DNA from: Prevotella sp.
GTDB taxonomy: Bacteria; Bacteroidota; Bacteroidia; Bacteroidales; Bacteroidaceae
DNA: 5,250 nucleotides
Assembly: GCA_003483565.1 (NCBI GenBank)
Contig: DMYZ01000195.1
Span: 1 to 5,250 of the forward strand
Reading direction: 5' to 3'
The notes under the pieces were generated by a model, which did not search any database, had not been told where the DNA came from, and saw only the letters and a program-made list of their open reading frames with translations. This document shows, piece after piece, positions 1 through 5,250 of the stretch (positions are counted from its first letter, which is position 1; every line of letters starts with the position of its first letter). The position numbers and the translations under genes were made by a program.

Positions 1-200
1 ATTTTGAATTGTTGGTTACTCTCGGAGTCTTTAATGCTCCATTGATGAATGATGCTGTTTTCAAGTTTAAGCGCTATGAAGATTCCAGCCTCGAATATAC
101 AGGTATTAATCGCCATCAGGAAGAACAGATAGGTGGTTACAATACAGTGCTATCTGCAAACGAATATCATCATACTTTTGTTAATGAGGATTCGAAATAA
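1..200 (+). CDS. C-terminal 65 codons of an unidentified protein (partial; possibly a restriction-type subunit)
   Basis: The reading frame is open from the left window edge (first full codon at 3) to a TAA at 198-200, so this is the 3' end of a gene that begins outside the window. The tail is soluble, with no membrane segment, and carries a well-ordered stretch around FKFKRYEDSSLEYTGI, then GGYNTVL and a charged end (FVNEDSK). I do not recognise the family securely. A type I restriction HsdR-like or helicase C-terminus is possible given dinD at the other end of the window, but no motif here proves it. Its G+C is slightly higher than that of the gene that follows. The next gene's earliest ATG codons (133, 184) lie inside this frame, so the two genes may be translationally coupled if one of those is used. 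That the frame is real and coding is fairly sure; its function is not. Confidence 0.7.
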   Translation, partial: FELLVTLGVFNAPLMNDAVFKFKRYEDSSLEYTGINRHQEEQIGGYNTVLSANEYHHTFVNEDSK

Positions 201-228
201 AAGTTTAATCGGATTTTATCGTAATGTC

Positions 229-1332
229 ATGGATTTAAAGGAAAACTTAATATGTGATTTAGAAGATACGGATGAAAAATATTATGAACATAATATTGAT
301 GAAGAAGCATACGAAGACATTATTTTTAACTCTAAATATGATGATTTTGAATTTGCTATTTTTCTTAGAGCTAAATATTATTTCTTTAAAAAGGAGTACA
401 CTCGGGCAAAAACAGAGATAGAAAGGATATCTAATAAAACGAAGCCTCACTCATCGCATTTGTTTGTGTTGGCAGATAAAAGAATAGATACCTATACTTT
501 AAAGAAAGTGGAATATGATTTGGCAGCTGAAATTTACGCAGAGTTAGATGACAATGAAAAATCTCTTCAATTTTATAAAAGGAGTAGGTACTATTCAACA
601 ATATCCCAATCTGATTTTTCTGGAATGGCATGCGCTTACGTCTATTCATTTAGACAAACAAATACTTATGCTTTATCAGATATAGCTACAAACTCAATAA
701 CAGTGTGCAATCCCAGTGTTATGAATGATCCTTTAGATAGTCTGTACCAGCATTGGGCTACTTATGGAAATTTCAATAAAACAAGTAGCCGTAAGAAACA
801 CATAAAATCTCTTGTTGATTCATATCGATATTTTAGGGTTAGATCATTTGTTGGAAATAAAAAGCTAACAAAGGATAATTCTGTTATCAGAAAAGTTACG
901 ATGTGGTCACATTATGCTGATAATCACAAAGGTTTTTGTATAAGATATAAATTTTCAAAAGGCATGATAGATCATTCTGATAAAGATCAATATAGACACT
1001 ACTTCCTTAAAAGAATAAGTTATAATAAGGTTCGTAATAAAATTGATATAGTAGTTTCTGAAATGGACTATAATCAATTATTTACGACTAAGTCTTATGA
1101 ATGGAAGTATGAGAATGAAGTTAGGTTTATAAGTTATGATCCGACTTGTGAAGAAGATTATTTCCAAATAAAACTTGATCTTGACTCTCAAATAGATGCG
1201 ATTTATTTTGGATACCGATGCACTGACTCGGATATCGCCTTGATCAAAAAAGTAGCAGGAGACGAAGTTAAATATTATAAGATGGATATAGATCCTTCTA
1301 ATGTTTATCGTTTGAGTATAAAGCAAATGTGA
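229..1332 (+). CDS. TPR-like / DUF2971 domain protein
   Basis: This is a soluble protein of 367 residues when started at ATG 229. Residues about 43-67 and 96-122 are amphipathic helix pairs resembling tetratricopeptide repeats (the second contains AEIYAELDDNEKSLQFYKR), so the N-terminal third is probably a protein-binding module. From about residue 140 to 350 it has the DUF2971 landmarks in order: a Y-F-R opening, CNPSVMNDPLD (160-170), RVRSF (203-207), MWSHYADNHKGFCIRY (225-240), WKYENEVRFISY (292-303) and DAIYFG (323-328). The biochemical role of DUF2971 is unknown; members are frequent in phage-defence and mobile regions. The same frame extends up to ATG 184 or 133, but those starts would overlap the preceding gene by 17 or 68 nt, and the added residues read like translated upstream sequence. 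229 lies 28 nt past the upstream stop and is preferred, with start confidence moderate. No promoter is evident, so it may be cotranscribed with the upstream gene. The gene is AT-rich. Confidence 0.82.
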   Translation: MDLKENLICDLEDTDEKYYEHNIDEEAYEDIIFNSKYDDFEFAIFLRAKYYFFKKEYTRAKTEIERISNKTKPHSSHLFVLADKRIDTYTLKKVEYDLAAEIYAELDDNEKSLQFYKRSRYYSTISQSDFSGMACAYVYSFRQTNTYALSDIATNSITVCNPSVMNDPLDSLYQHWATYGNFNKTSSRKKHIKSLVDSYRYFRVRSFVGNKKLTKDNSVIRKVTMWSHYADNHKGFCIRYKFSKGMIDHSDKDQYRHYFLKRISYNKVRNKIDIVVSEMDYNQLFTTKSYEWKYENEVRFISYDPTCEEDYFQIKLDLDSQIDAIYFGYRCTDSDIALIKKVAGDEVKYYKMDIDPSNVYRLSIKQM

Positions 1333-1362
1333 TAATATTGTACCTCTCCATAGTATGTTAGC

Positions 1363-1391
1363 TCTGACACAGCAAAATTCTGCGTCTCAGA
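1363..1391. repeat. Weak inverted repeat after the DUF2971 gene
   Basis: TCTGA at 1363-1367 pairs with TCAGA at 1387-1391. A further CAG/CTG pairing lies inside, separated by an unequal internal loop. It sits 30 nt after the stop of the DUF2971 gene and could be a 3' hairpin, but no T-tract follows, so calling it a terminator would be speculative. Confidence 0.2.
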
Positions 1392-1425
1392 AACTTCTTG
1401 TTCTATAAATTTAGAGGTGGATTGA

Positions 1426-1497
1426 TGCTCTGATTTTGCCAATGGAAAATGCTTGGAGAAATGGCTGGCTAAAGAAGTAGGCATTAAACAAGTTTAA
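1426..1497 (+). pseudogene. Possible coding remnant in the spacer (23 codons, no start)
   Basis: Between a TGA at 1423-1425 and a TAA at 1495-1497, the frame reads like the end of a soluble protein: SDFANGKCLEKWLAKEVGIK and two more residues. There is no ATG at its head. Local composition (about 1430-1490) is richer in G+C than the very AT-rich promoter sequence just after it. This could be the decayed 3' end of a displaced gene left by an insertion or deletion, or it could be chance. I do not recognise a family. Confidence 0.25.
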
Positions 1498-1531
1498 CAT
1501 TTTCGAAATTATAAAATTCTAATAATCTGAA

Positions 1532-1560
1532 TTTGCATTAATAGATTTTTGTTAATTTTG
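1532..1560 (+). promoter_or_regulatory. Bacteroidota-type sigma-ABfr promoter for the DUF4468 gene
   Basis: TTTG at 1532-1535 (the -33 element) and TAATTTTG at 1553-1560 match the Bacteroides consensus TTTG...TAnnTTTG. The -7 element is perfect. The 17-bp spacer is slightly shorter than the usual 19-21. Transcription would start near 1567, giving a 5' leader of about 20 nt before the ATG at 1586. The surrounding sequence is very AT-rich, as is typical of promoters in this phylum. Confidence 0.65.
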
Positions 1561-1585
1561 TAGGAATCTATTAAAATTTAAGAAC

Positions 1586-2137
1586 ATGAAAAAAACTGTA
1601 TTATTTTTCTTGATGACATTATTAGTAGTTGTTTGCAATGCTCAAAATTCGAATTTTAAATTGCGAAGTGATGGGAACTTTTATTTAGAAAATGGAGCAA
1701 CTTTTTTTGTATATCAAGATTCCTTATCACAAGTTAAACTATATAATAAAGTTTTAGCAAATGTTACAAAGTTATATGTATCTCCTAAAGATGTGATAAG
1801 TAAAATTGAGAATGACATAATTTCCATTAATGGTATTTCTGAAAATTGTGTCATTCTTAAATCTTTCATGGGATTGAAAACCGTATTTTCAATACAGTAT
1901 AATTTGCAATTTCAATTTAAAGATGGGAAGATAAGGGTGGAAGCCCCCAAGATAACAAGATTTTTTACGGATGACACCCCGGATATTCACCCCTTTAGCG
2001 GATGGCTTAAAGCACAAAATGTATTTAAGAAAGGTCAGCCAAACCCTAAAAAACAATCAACAATTGATGATTTTAATAATACACTAAATGGATTGATAAA
2101 TAAGATATTAAATCTTAATCAATCAGATAATTGGTGA
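1586..2137 (+). CDS. Secreted DUF4468-like protein
   Basis: A 183-residue exported protein. Residues 1-19 form a classic signal peptide: MKK, a hydrophobic core, then VCNA with predicted cleavage A19|Q20, the A|Q junction common in Bacteroidota. Cys17 is preceded by valine, so it is a poor lipobox and a soluble periplasmic or outer-membrane-associated protein is more likely than a lipoprotein. Residues about 40-125 resemble the DUF4468 (TBP-like fold) domain: a predicted helix with NKVLANVTKLYVSPKDVISK (54-73), then beta strands ending in LQFQFKDGKIRVEAPKI (107-123). The family is widespread in Bacteroides, usually as envelope proteins of unknown role. The C-terminal 45 residues are polar and asparagine/lysine-rich. 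It has its own promoter, so it is probably independent of the DUF2971 gene; the small basic gene follows after 51 nt. The DUF4468 assignment is from pattern recognition and is moderately sure. Confidence 0.8.
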   Translation: MKKTVLFFLMTLLVVVCNAQNSNFKLRSDGNFYLENGATFFVYQDSLSQVKLYNKVLANVTKLYVSPKDVISKIENDIISINGISENCVILKSFMGLKTVFSIQYNLQFQFKDGKIRVEAPKITRFFTDDTPDIHPFSGWLKAQNVFKKGQPNPKKQSTIDDFNNTLNGLINKILNLNQSDNW

Positions 2138-2188
2138 TTTCCGGTGAAGTTAACAAATCGTTATGGAGGTATTATAATAATAAAGGTC

Positions 2189-2329
2189 ATGCCAAAAATA
2201 AAGAAAATAGGTAGAGATGCTATAACTGGCCGATTTATTCCAATTAATGAGGCTAAAAAGCGTCCAAAGTCGACTGTAATAGAAAAGATTAAGGTAGGAC
2301 GTGCCAAAAAAGGTAAATGTAAAAAGTAA
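2189..2329 (+). CDS. Small, highly basic protein (46 aa), function unknown
   Basis: From ATG 2189 the product has 46 residues, 17 of them Lys or Arg (13 K, 4 R) and only 3 acidic. It begins MPKIKKIGRDAITGRFI, continues through AKKRPKSTVIEKIKV and ends in a lysine-rich tail (KKGKCKK). The layout R-D-x-x-T-G-R-F, then A-K-K-x-P-x-S/T-T-V-x-E, is one I associate with short basic proteins found in many bacteria and phages, so the frame is probably real. A GTG at 2144 would extend it by 15 residues, but the added part (GGIIIIKV) looks unrelated, so ATG 2189 is preferred. There is no Shine-Dalgarno at normal spacing; GGAGG at 2165-2169 is about 20 nt away. Nucleic-acid or ribosome binding is a guess from charge alone. 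It lies 51 nt after the DUF4468 gene and 116 nt before the KAP NTPase gene. Confidence 0.6.
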   Translation: MPKIKKIGRDAITGRFIPINEAKKRPKSTVIEKIKVGRAKKGKCKK

Positions 2330-2337
2330 TTCTTTAT

Positions 2338-2369
2338 ACACGTGCCATGGTAACTACTATGACACGTGT
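2338..2369. repeat. Imperfect 32-bp inverted repeat, candidate transcript hairpin
   Basis: The arms ACACGTGCCATGGTA (2338-2352) and TACTATGACACGTGT (2355-2369) pair along almost their full length. There are seven perfect outer pairs, one C-A mismatch, CAT/ATG, one G-U pair on the + strand, then a tight loop. It begins 8 nt after the stop of the small basic gene. It may be a terminator or 3' stabilising hairpin separating that gene from the KAP gene, although no T-tract follows on the + strand. The outer half-sites (CACGTG) are themselves palindromic, so a protein-binding site is an alternative. Confidence 0.5.
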
Positions 2370-2407
2370 TGGTATATAAATGTAAAGATGCCTTGTAGAT
2401 GTTTTGT

Positions 2408-2440
2408 CCTTAATAGGCTTCGTGAAAATAATTAAGGCTT
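2408..2440. promoter_or_regulatory. Inverted and direct repeats just before the KAP gene start
   Basis: CCTTAAT (2408-2414) and ATTAAGG (2431-2437) form a perfect 7-bp inverted repeat with a 16-nt spacer. AGGCTT also occurs as a direct repeat at 2415-2420 and 2435-2440, two helical turns apart. The element ends 5 nt before the ATG at 2446. It could be an operator, or a leader hairpin affecting initiation of the KAP NTPase. No convincing TAnnTTTG element was found in this gap. Confidence 0.3.
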
Positions 2441-2445
2441 GATTT

Positions 2446-4527
2446 ATGGAGATTAATGTTAGTAAAGATACACCATTGTCTGAAATTAAGGATGATGCTT
2501 TTCATCGTGAGCCCATTGTTAATACTGTGGTAAAGGTTATCAATAATCTTTGTACACAAAACGAAAACTGTTTTAATATTGGAATCTTTGGAAAATGGGG
2601 AGAAGGTAAAACTACTGTGCTCAATTTTATTAAGCAAAAATTATTGAATCAAAAGGATAATATAATTATTGCAGAATTCAATCCTTGGTTCTTTAAGGAT
2701 GATGAATCGTTATATTTGGATTTCTTTCGCACGATCTCAAACCAAAGCCCAGATAAAAAACTTGCAGGAGTTATTAAAAAGTATGCTCCTATAGTCTCTT
2801 TGGGGTTGAGTGGGCTTTCAAAAATTGCAGCTTTATCGATGCATCCTATTGTTGGTGGTATTATAAAAATGTTTAATAAATGTGTAAATGCTTTTTCCAA
2901 AGTTGATAATAGTAAATCTGTATCGGAACTGAAAAAAGATATTGATAATGCTATAGATAAATCGAAAAAACACTATGTGATATTCATTGATGATCTTGAT
3001 CGTCTTGATAAGCAGGAGCTTCATTCTGTTCTGAATTTGATTAAACATACTGCTAATTTCCATAATACGATATATATTGTGGCAATGGATAAGGATATGG
3101 TTGCCCGTTCCCTAAATACAGAATATGATGAGGAAGATAATAAAAACAGTGGTTATGATTTTCTAGAAAAAATATTCCAATTACAGATAGAACTGCCTAA
3201 GATACCATCTTATCGTTTATATAATAGTTTAATGGAGCGAATTACTCCTTTATTTGAGCAATGTTCTTTGAGTAACGATAATATAGAAGCTATTAAAATG
3301 GATCGTAGACTATTTATTGAACCAGTTCTAGATTCTGCGCGCGAGATTGTATTGATCTCGAATATTTTGTGGGCTTATCTTCCCTTGGTGTATGAAAATG
3401 TAGATGTCCCGGATTTTTGTATTCTTCAGGCTTTAAAGGTACTCTCTCCTGCAATGTACCAAATGATACGAAATAATAAGAAGAGGCTTGTTTCGAAGGA
3501 GATAGTTGTTAATCCAGATATGGCTTATTATAATAGGGAGCCTTTTTATGAAGATTTAAAGAAGAACTTAAATTATGATAATCAATATGATAATGTTATA
3601 AGACGGCTGTTAGGTTTTCCTCCGTTTAATCTTCAAGAGACGAGTCGATCATTATGTACAGAGTTTTTTGATCGGTATTTCGTTTATGAAATAGCCGATG
3701 AATCTTCGAAAGAGTATGAAAATGTTCAGAGCTTATCAGAATTGATAGTAGATCAGGATACTAATGCAGAAAAAATTGCAAATAAAATGTATCAGATGTA
3801 TGGAGGTATAGATAATGATAAATTAAAGATTGCACTTCATTGGATTGCAAGTAAAGATTCTCTGGTTCAAAAATCAACTGAAATGTTGAATAGGTTGGCT
3901 ATTGCTGTAGCAATATTTAGTGATAAATATAGTCTTAATGCATCAACTTGGGGGGATTTTCCGGTACGTTGGGATAAGGAAATTATACGAATTCTTAATT
4001 TGATGAAAGTTCCAGTATTTGAAATGCAGAAGAGTAGTTTGACAGAAATTGGGCATATCGTAAAATTTGACTTTTATATATCTATTTTGTCTTGCTATTA
4101 TGATGAAGGAGGAGATGGTGGAATAGAAGACTTTAAAATGTTTGTTGCTGATTATTTGTCTGGTTGGTATAGTTCTAATACTACAACTACACAATCAATA
4201 CTTCTGCAATTGAGAATGGAAGGTCAAACTTTAAAATTGTTTTATCCATGGTTTAAACAATATCATCAGGATGAGTACAATAAATTTATATCTAACTTTT
4301 TTTATTCTAAAGATATCAGTGTGTTGTGTTCATTTTTAAAGTTGTTTTTTAATAAGGGTCAAACGGAAGAAGAACTCAAGCAATCTTATAATTCTTATAA
4401 GGAACTTTTTAATGTAGATGAGACATATAGTAACCTTAAATGTGTGTCAATTGCTGATCGTGAGATGAATACTCTAGCTGATCAATTTGAGCATTGCTAT
4501 TCTACTTTCGAATTAGGTAATAATTAA
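2446..4527 (+). CDS. KAP-family P-loop NTPase
   Basis: A 693-residue STAND-class KAP P-loop NTPase. Walker A is GKWGEGKT (49-56). The KAP motif FNPWFF (78-83) follows, then Walker B VIFIDDLDR (178-186), with the sensor strand YIVAMDKDMV (210-219) and the family signature FLEKIFQLQIELPKI (239-253). SAREI (297-301) sits in the position of the helical arginine motif, followed by a leucine-rich helical segment. Between Walker A and B, residues about 113-143 are hydrophobic and glycine-rich, where many KAP proteins have membrane helices, so membrane association is possible but not strong here. Residues about 340-693 are charged and helical with no domain I recognise; this part may sense a trigger or carry the effector activity. 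Known KAP proteins include PifA (T7 exclusion by F plasmid) and QatA of the Qat defence system, but no QatB, QatC or QatD is present. The start is firm: an in-frame TGA at 2440-2442 excludes earlier starts. The codon choice is AT-rich, unlike dinD. Confidence 0.92.
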   Translation: MEINVSKDTPLSEIKDDAFHREPIVNTVVKVINNLCTQNENCFNIGIFGKWGEGKTTVLNFIKQKLLNQKDNIIIAEFNPWFFKDDESLYLDFFRTISNQSPDKKLAGVIKKYAPIVSLGLSGLSKIAALSMHPIVGGIIKMFNKCVNAFSKVDNSKSVSELKKDIDNAIDKSKKHYVIFIDDLDRLDKQELHSVLNLIKHTANFHNTIYIVAMDKDMVARSLNTEYDEEDNKNSGYDFLEKIFQLQIELPKIPSYRLYNSLMERITPLFEQCSLSNDNIEAIKMDRRLFIEPVLDSAREIVLISNILWAYLPLVYENVDVPDFCILQALKVLSPAMYQMIRNNKKRLVSKEIVVNPDMAYYNREPFYEDLKKNLNYDNQYDNVIRRLLGFPPFNLQETSRSLCTEFFDRYFVYEIADESSKEYENVQSLSELIVDQDTNAEKIANKMYQMYGGIDNDKLKIALHWIASKDSLVQKSTEMLNRLAIAVAIFSDKYSLNASTWGDFPVRWDKEIIRILNLMKVPVFEMQKSSLTEIGHIVKFDFYISILSCYYDEGGDGGIEDFKMFVADYLSGWYSSNTTTTQSILLQLRMEGQTLKLFYPWFKQYHQDEYNKFISNFFYSKDISVLCSFLKLFFNKGQTEEELKQSYNSYKELFNVDETYSNLKCVSIADREMNTLADQFEHCYSTFELGNN

Positions 4528-4542
4528 AGAGTGCTCTTAATT
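4522..4542 (+). terminator. Candidate terminator overlapping the KAP gene stop
   Basis: AATTAAAGAG (4522-4531) and CTCTTAATT (4534-4542) pair with one bulged A. The stem takes in the TAA stop at 4525-4527. The tail is T-containing (TTAATTT) but the stem is AT-rich and weak. It is placed correctly to end the KAP transcript before the convergent dinD gene. Confidence 0.4.
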
Positions 4543-4590
4543 TCCATCGTTTGGTATACTTTCGTATTTCTCCTGTAACTATAAGTGGGT

Positions 4591-4644
4591 GGTCTATGGA
4601 AGAATTCCTTATCTGACGATAGCGCACTAATCGGTACCATAGCC
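4591..4644. repeat. Long-spaced inverted repeat in the convergent spacer
   Basis: GGTCTATGG (4591-4599) pairs with CCATAGCC (4637-4644), leaving one bulged T. The 37-nt interior contains a small TATC/GATA hairpin. The element lies between the converging ends of the KAP and dinD genes. A folded 3' RNA is possible on either strand. The rest of 4528-4729 shows no gene. Confidence 0.25.
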
Positions 4645-4670
4645 TATTTTGTCTTAAGTCTTGAGTTTGT

Positions 4671-4696
4671 AGTTAGCATTTTATGTTGAACTAACT
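4671..4696. repeat. Inverted repeat downstream of dinD
   Basis: AGTTAG (4671-4676) and CTAACT (4691-4696) are perfect complements with a 14-nt spacer. Two G-U pairs could extend the stem outward on the + strand. It begins 34 nt beyond the dinD stop and might be a 3' hairpin of that transcript, but no T-tract follows on the minus strand. Confidence 0.2.
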
Positions 4697-4729
4697 GTCT
4701 GATGGTAGGCCTGTATATAGAGGGGATGA

Positions 4730-5250
4730 TTATTTCTTTTTCTTGCCTTTGTTGTTCTTGTTTTCCAAAGCCTTTTTCTCCTCACTAGCCAACCGCCTTT
4801 CGACCTTCTTGACATCTTCGGCAGGGGGCAGGTTCTCTGGCACAATGCCGCGGTCAATCATCATTTTCCGAACAGCCTTATTGTTATCCACATGTTCCGT
4901 AGCAATCTGTCCTTCACCGTACAGATTCTTCTGTTGCACATTGACATTGGTCATTTCGGCTGCGAAGTCCTTGGCTTTAATGCTGATGGTAGGAAGGAAG
5001 TCGGCAACGGGGCGCTTGTCTGGAACACCCATCTTGTGTTTCATCTGCAGGGTGTTTAACTGGAATAGTGCCTGGTCTCCTTTGGAACGGATCATGGCGA
5101 ACCCTTTGCTATCAATCCCACGTTCATACAGGATCCCGGAAAGATGTTTTTCTGTCTCCTGTAGTTTTGTACGTGCTTTGACACGTTCTATTTCCATAAG
5201 ACGCTGCTCGATGAGTTCAGCTTTTCGTGTCTGTACTGCAAAGTAAGTTT
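4730..5250 (-). CDS. dinD: DNA-damage-inducible protein D, C-terminal part (5' end outside window)
   Basis: The minus-strand frame is open from the right edge (first full codon at 5248-5246) to TAA at 4732-4730, giving 172 codons. The first residues visible, TYFAVQTRKAELIEQRLMEI, match the DinD helix that follows the N-terminal BRO-like region. Next come the coiled ERVKARTKLQETEKHL segment, YERGIDSKGFAMIRSKGDQALF, and the conserved RKMMIDRGIVPENLPPAEDV near the end, before a lysine-rich tail. The family is about 270-280 residues, so roughly 100 N-terminal residues are missing at the window edge; the ATG at 5197 is internal, not the start. In E. coli DinD is LexA-controlled and interacts with RecA, restraining strand exchange. 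Regulation cannot be judged here because the promoter is outside. G+C near half sets it apart from the AT-rich genes to its left. It is convergent with the KAP gene. Confidence 0.9.
   Translation of the reverse strand, partial: TYFAVQTRKAELIEQRLMEIERVKARTKLQETEKHLSGILYERGIDSKGFAMIRSKGDQALFQLNTLQMKHKMGVPDKRPVADFLPTISIKAKDFAAEMTNVNVQQKNLYGEGQIATEHVDNNKAVRKMMIDRGIVPENLPPAEDVKKVERRLASEEKKALENKNNKGKKKK

Noticed and set aside
133..228. N-terminal extension of the DUF2971 gene from ATG 133 or 184
   Set aside because: The extra residues overlap the preceding reading frame and show no domain character; ATG 229 clears the upstream stop. A start at 184 with a 17-nt overlap cannot be fully excluded.
1586..1645. 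Lipoprotein signal for the DUF4468 protein (Cys17)
   Set aside because: The residues before Cys are VVV, lacking the small residue at -1 of a lipobox, and a better type I cleavage site follows at A19|Q20.
2165..2169. GGAGG as a ribosome binding site
   Set aside because: It is about 20 nt before ATG 2189, too far to act as a normal Shine-Dalgarno, and this phylum rarely uses one.
2150..2341. Minus-strand open frame opposite the small basic gene
   Set aside because: The product is a Phe/Tyr/Ser-rich low-complexity sequence typical of the complement of an AT-rich coding strand, and no motif is seen.
2446..4527. QatA of a QatABCD system
   Set aside because: No QueC-like, TatD-like or QatB gene is adjacent: the KAP gene is followed directly by convergent dinD and preceded by unrelated small genes.
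4743..5246. Long plus-strand open frame opposite dinD (167 codons)
   Set aside because: It lies antisense to a clearly recognisable DinD frame, and its product is rich in Ser, Arg, Cys and Phe, as expected of a shadow frame.
1..5250. CRISPR array, tRNA, rRNA, insertion sequence or retron-type RNA
   Set aside because: No regularly spaced direct repeats, cloverleaf-like segments, transposase motifs or reverse transcriptase motifs were seen on either strand.

Overview
The window looks like a Bacteroidota (Bacteroides/Parabacteroides-like) accessory region. Four things support this: protein-family content (DUF4468, a DinD of the type common in this phylum), a signal peptide ending in A|Q, no Shine-Dalgarno sequences before the starts, and a TTTG...TAnnTTTG promoter upstream of 1586. 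Base composition is uneven. The block from about 200 to 4700 is AT-rich (roughly a third G+C by eye), while the dinD fragment at the right edge is near half G+C. This suggests an acquired cargo block.

Layout, left to right. (1) Positions 1-200 (+) hold the last 65 codons of a gene that starts outside the window; I do not recognise it firmly. (2) 229-1332 (+) is a protein with TPR-like helices followed by a DUF2971 domain. (3) 1333-1585 is a spacer with a short coding-like remnant and a good Bacteroidota promoter. (4) 1586-2137 (+) is a secreted or periplasmic DUF4468 protein. (5) 2189-2329 (+) is a tiny, very basic 46-residue protein, followed by an imperfect 32-bp inverted repeat. (6) 2446-4527 (+) is a 693-residue KAP-family P-loop NTPase with a clear Walker A, Walker B and KAP signature, plus a long unrecognised C-terminal region. 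A hairpin overlaps its stop codon. (7) 4528-4729 is a convergent intergenic spacer. (8) 4730-5250 (-) is the C-terminal 172 codons of dinD, cut by the window edge.

How the parts may work together is inference. KAP NTPases (for example PifA and QatA) and DUF2971 proteins recur in phage-exclusion and defence islands, and dinD genes in this phylum are often found beside restriction-modification loci. The most economical reading is a defence-island segment: a possible restriction-modification neighbour on the left, a string of independent or loosely linked cargo genes, and dinD on the right. The strongest candidate for an undescribed system is the KAP NTPase, alone or with the small basic protein just upstream. 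No toxin-antitoxin pair, CRISPR array, tRNA, rRNA or IS element is visible.
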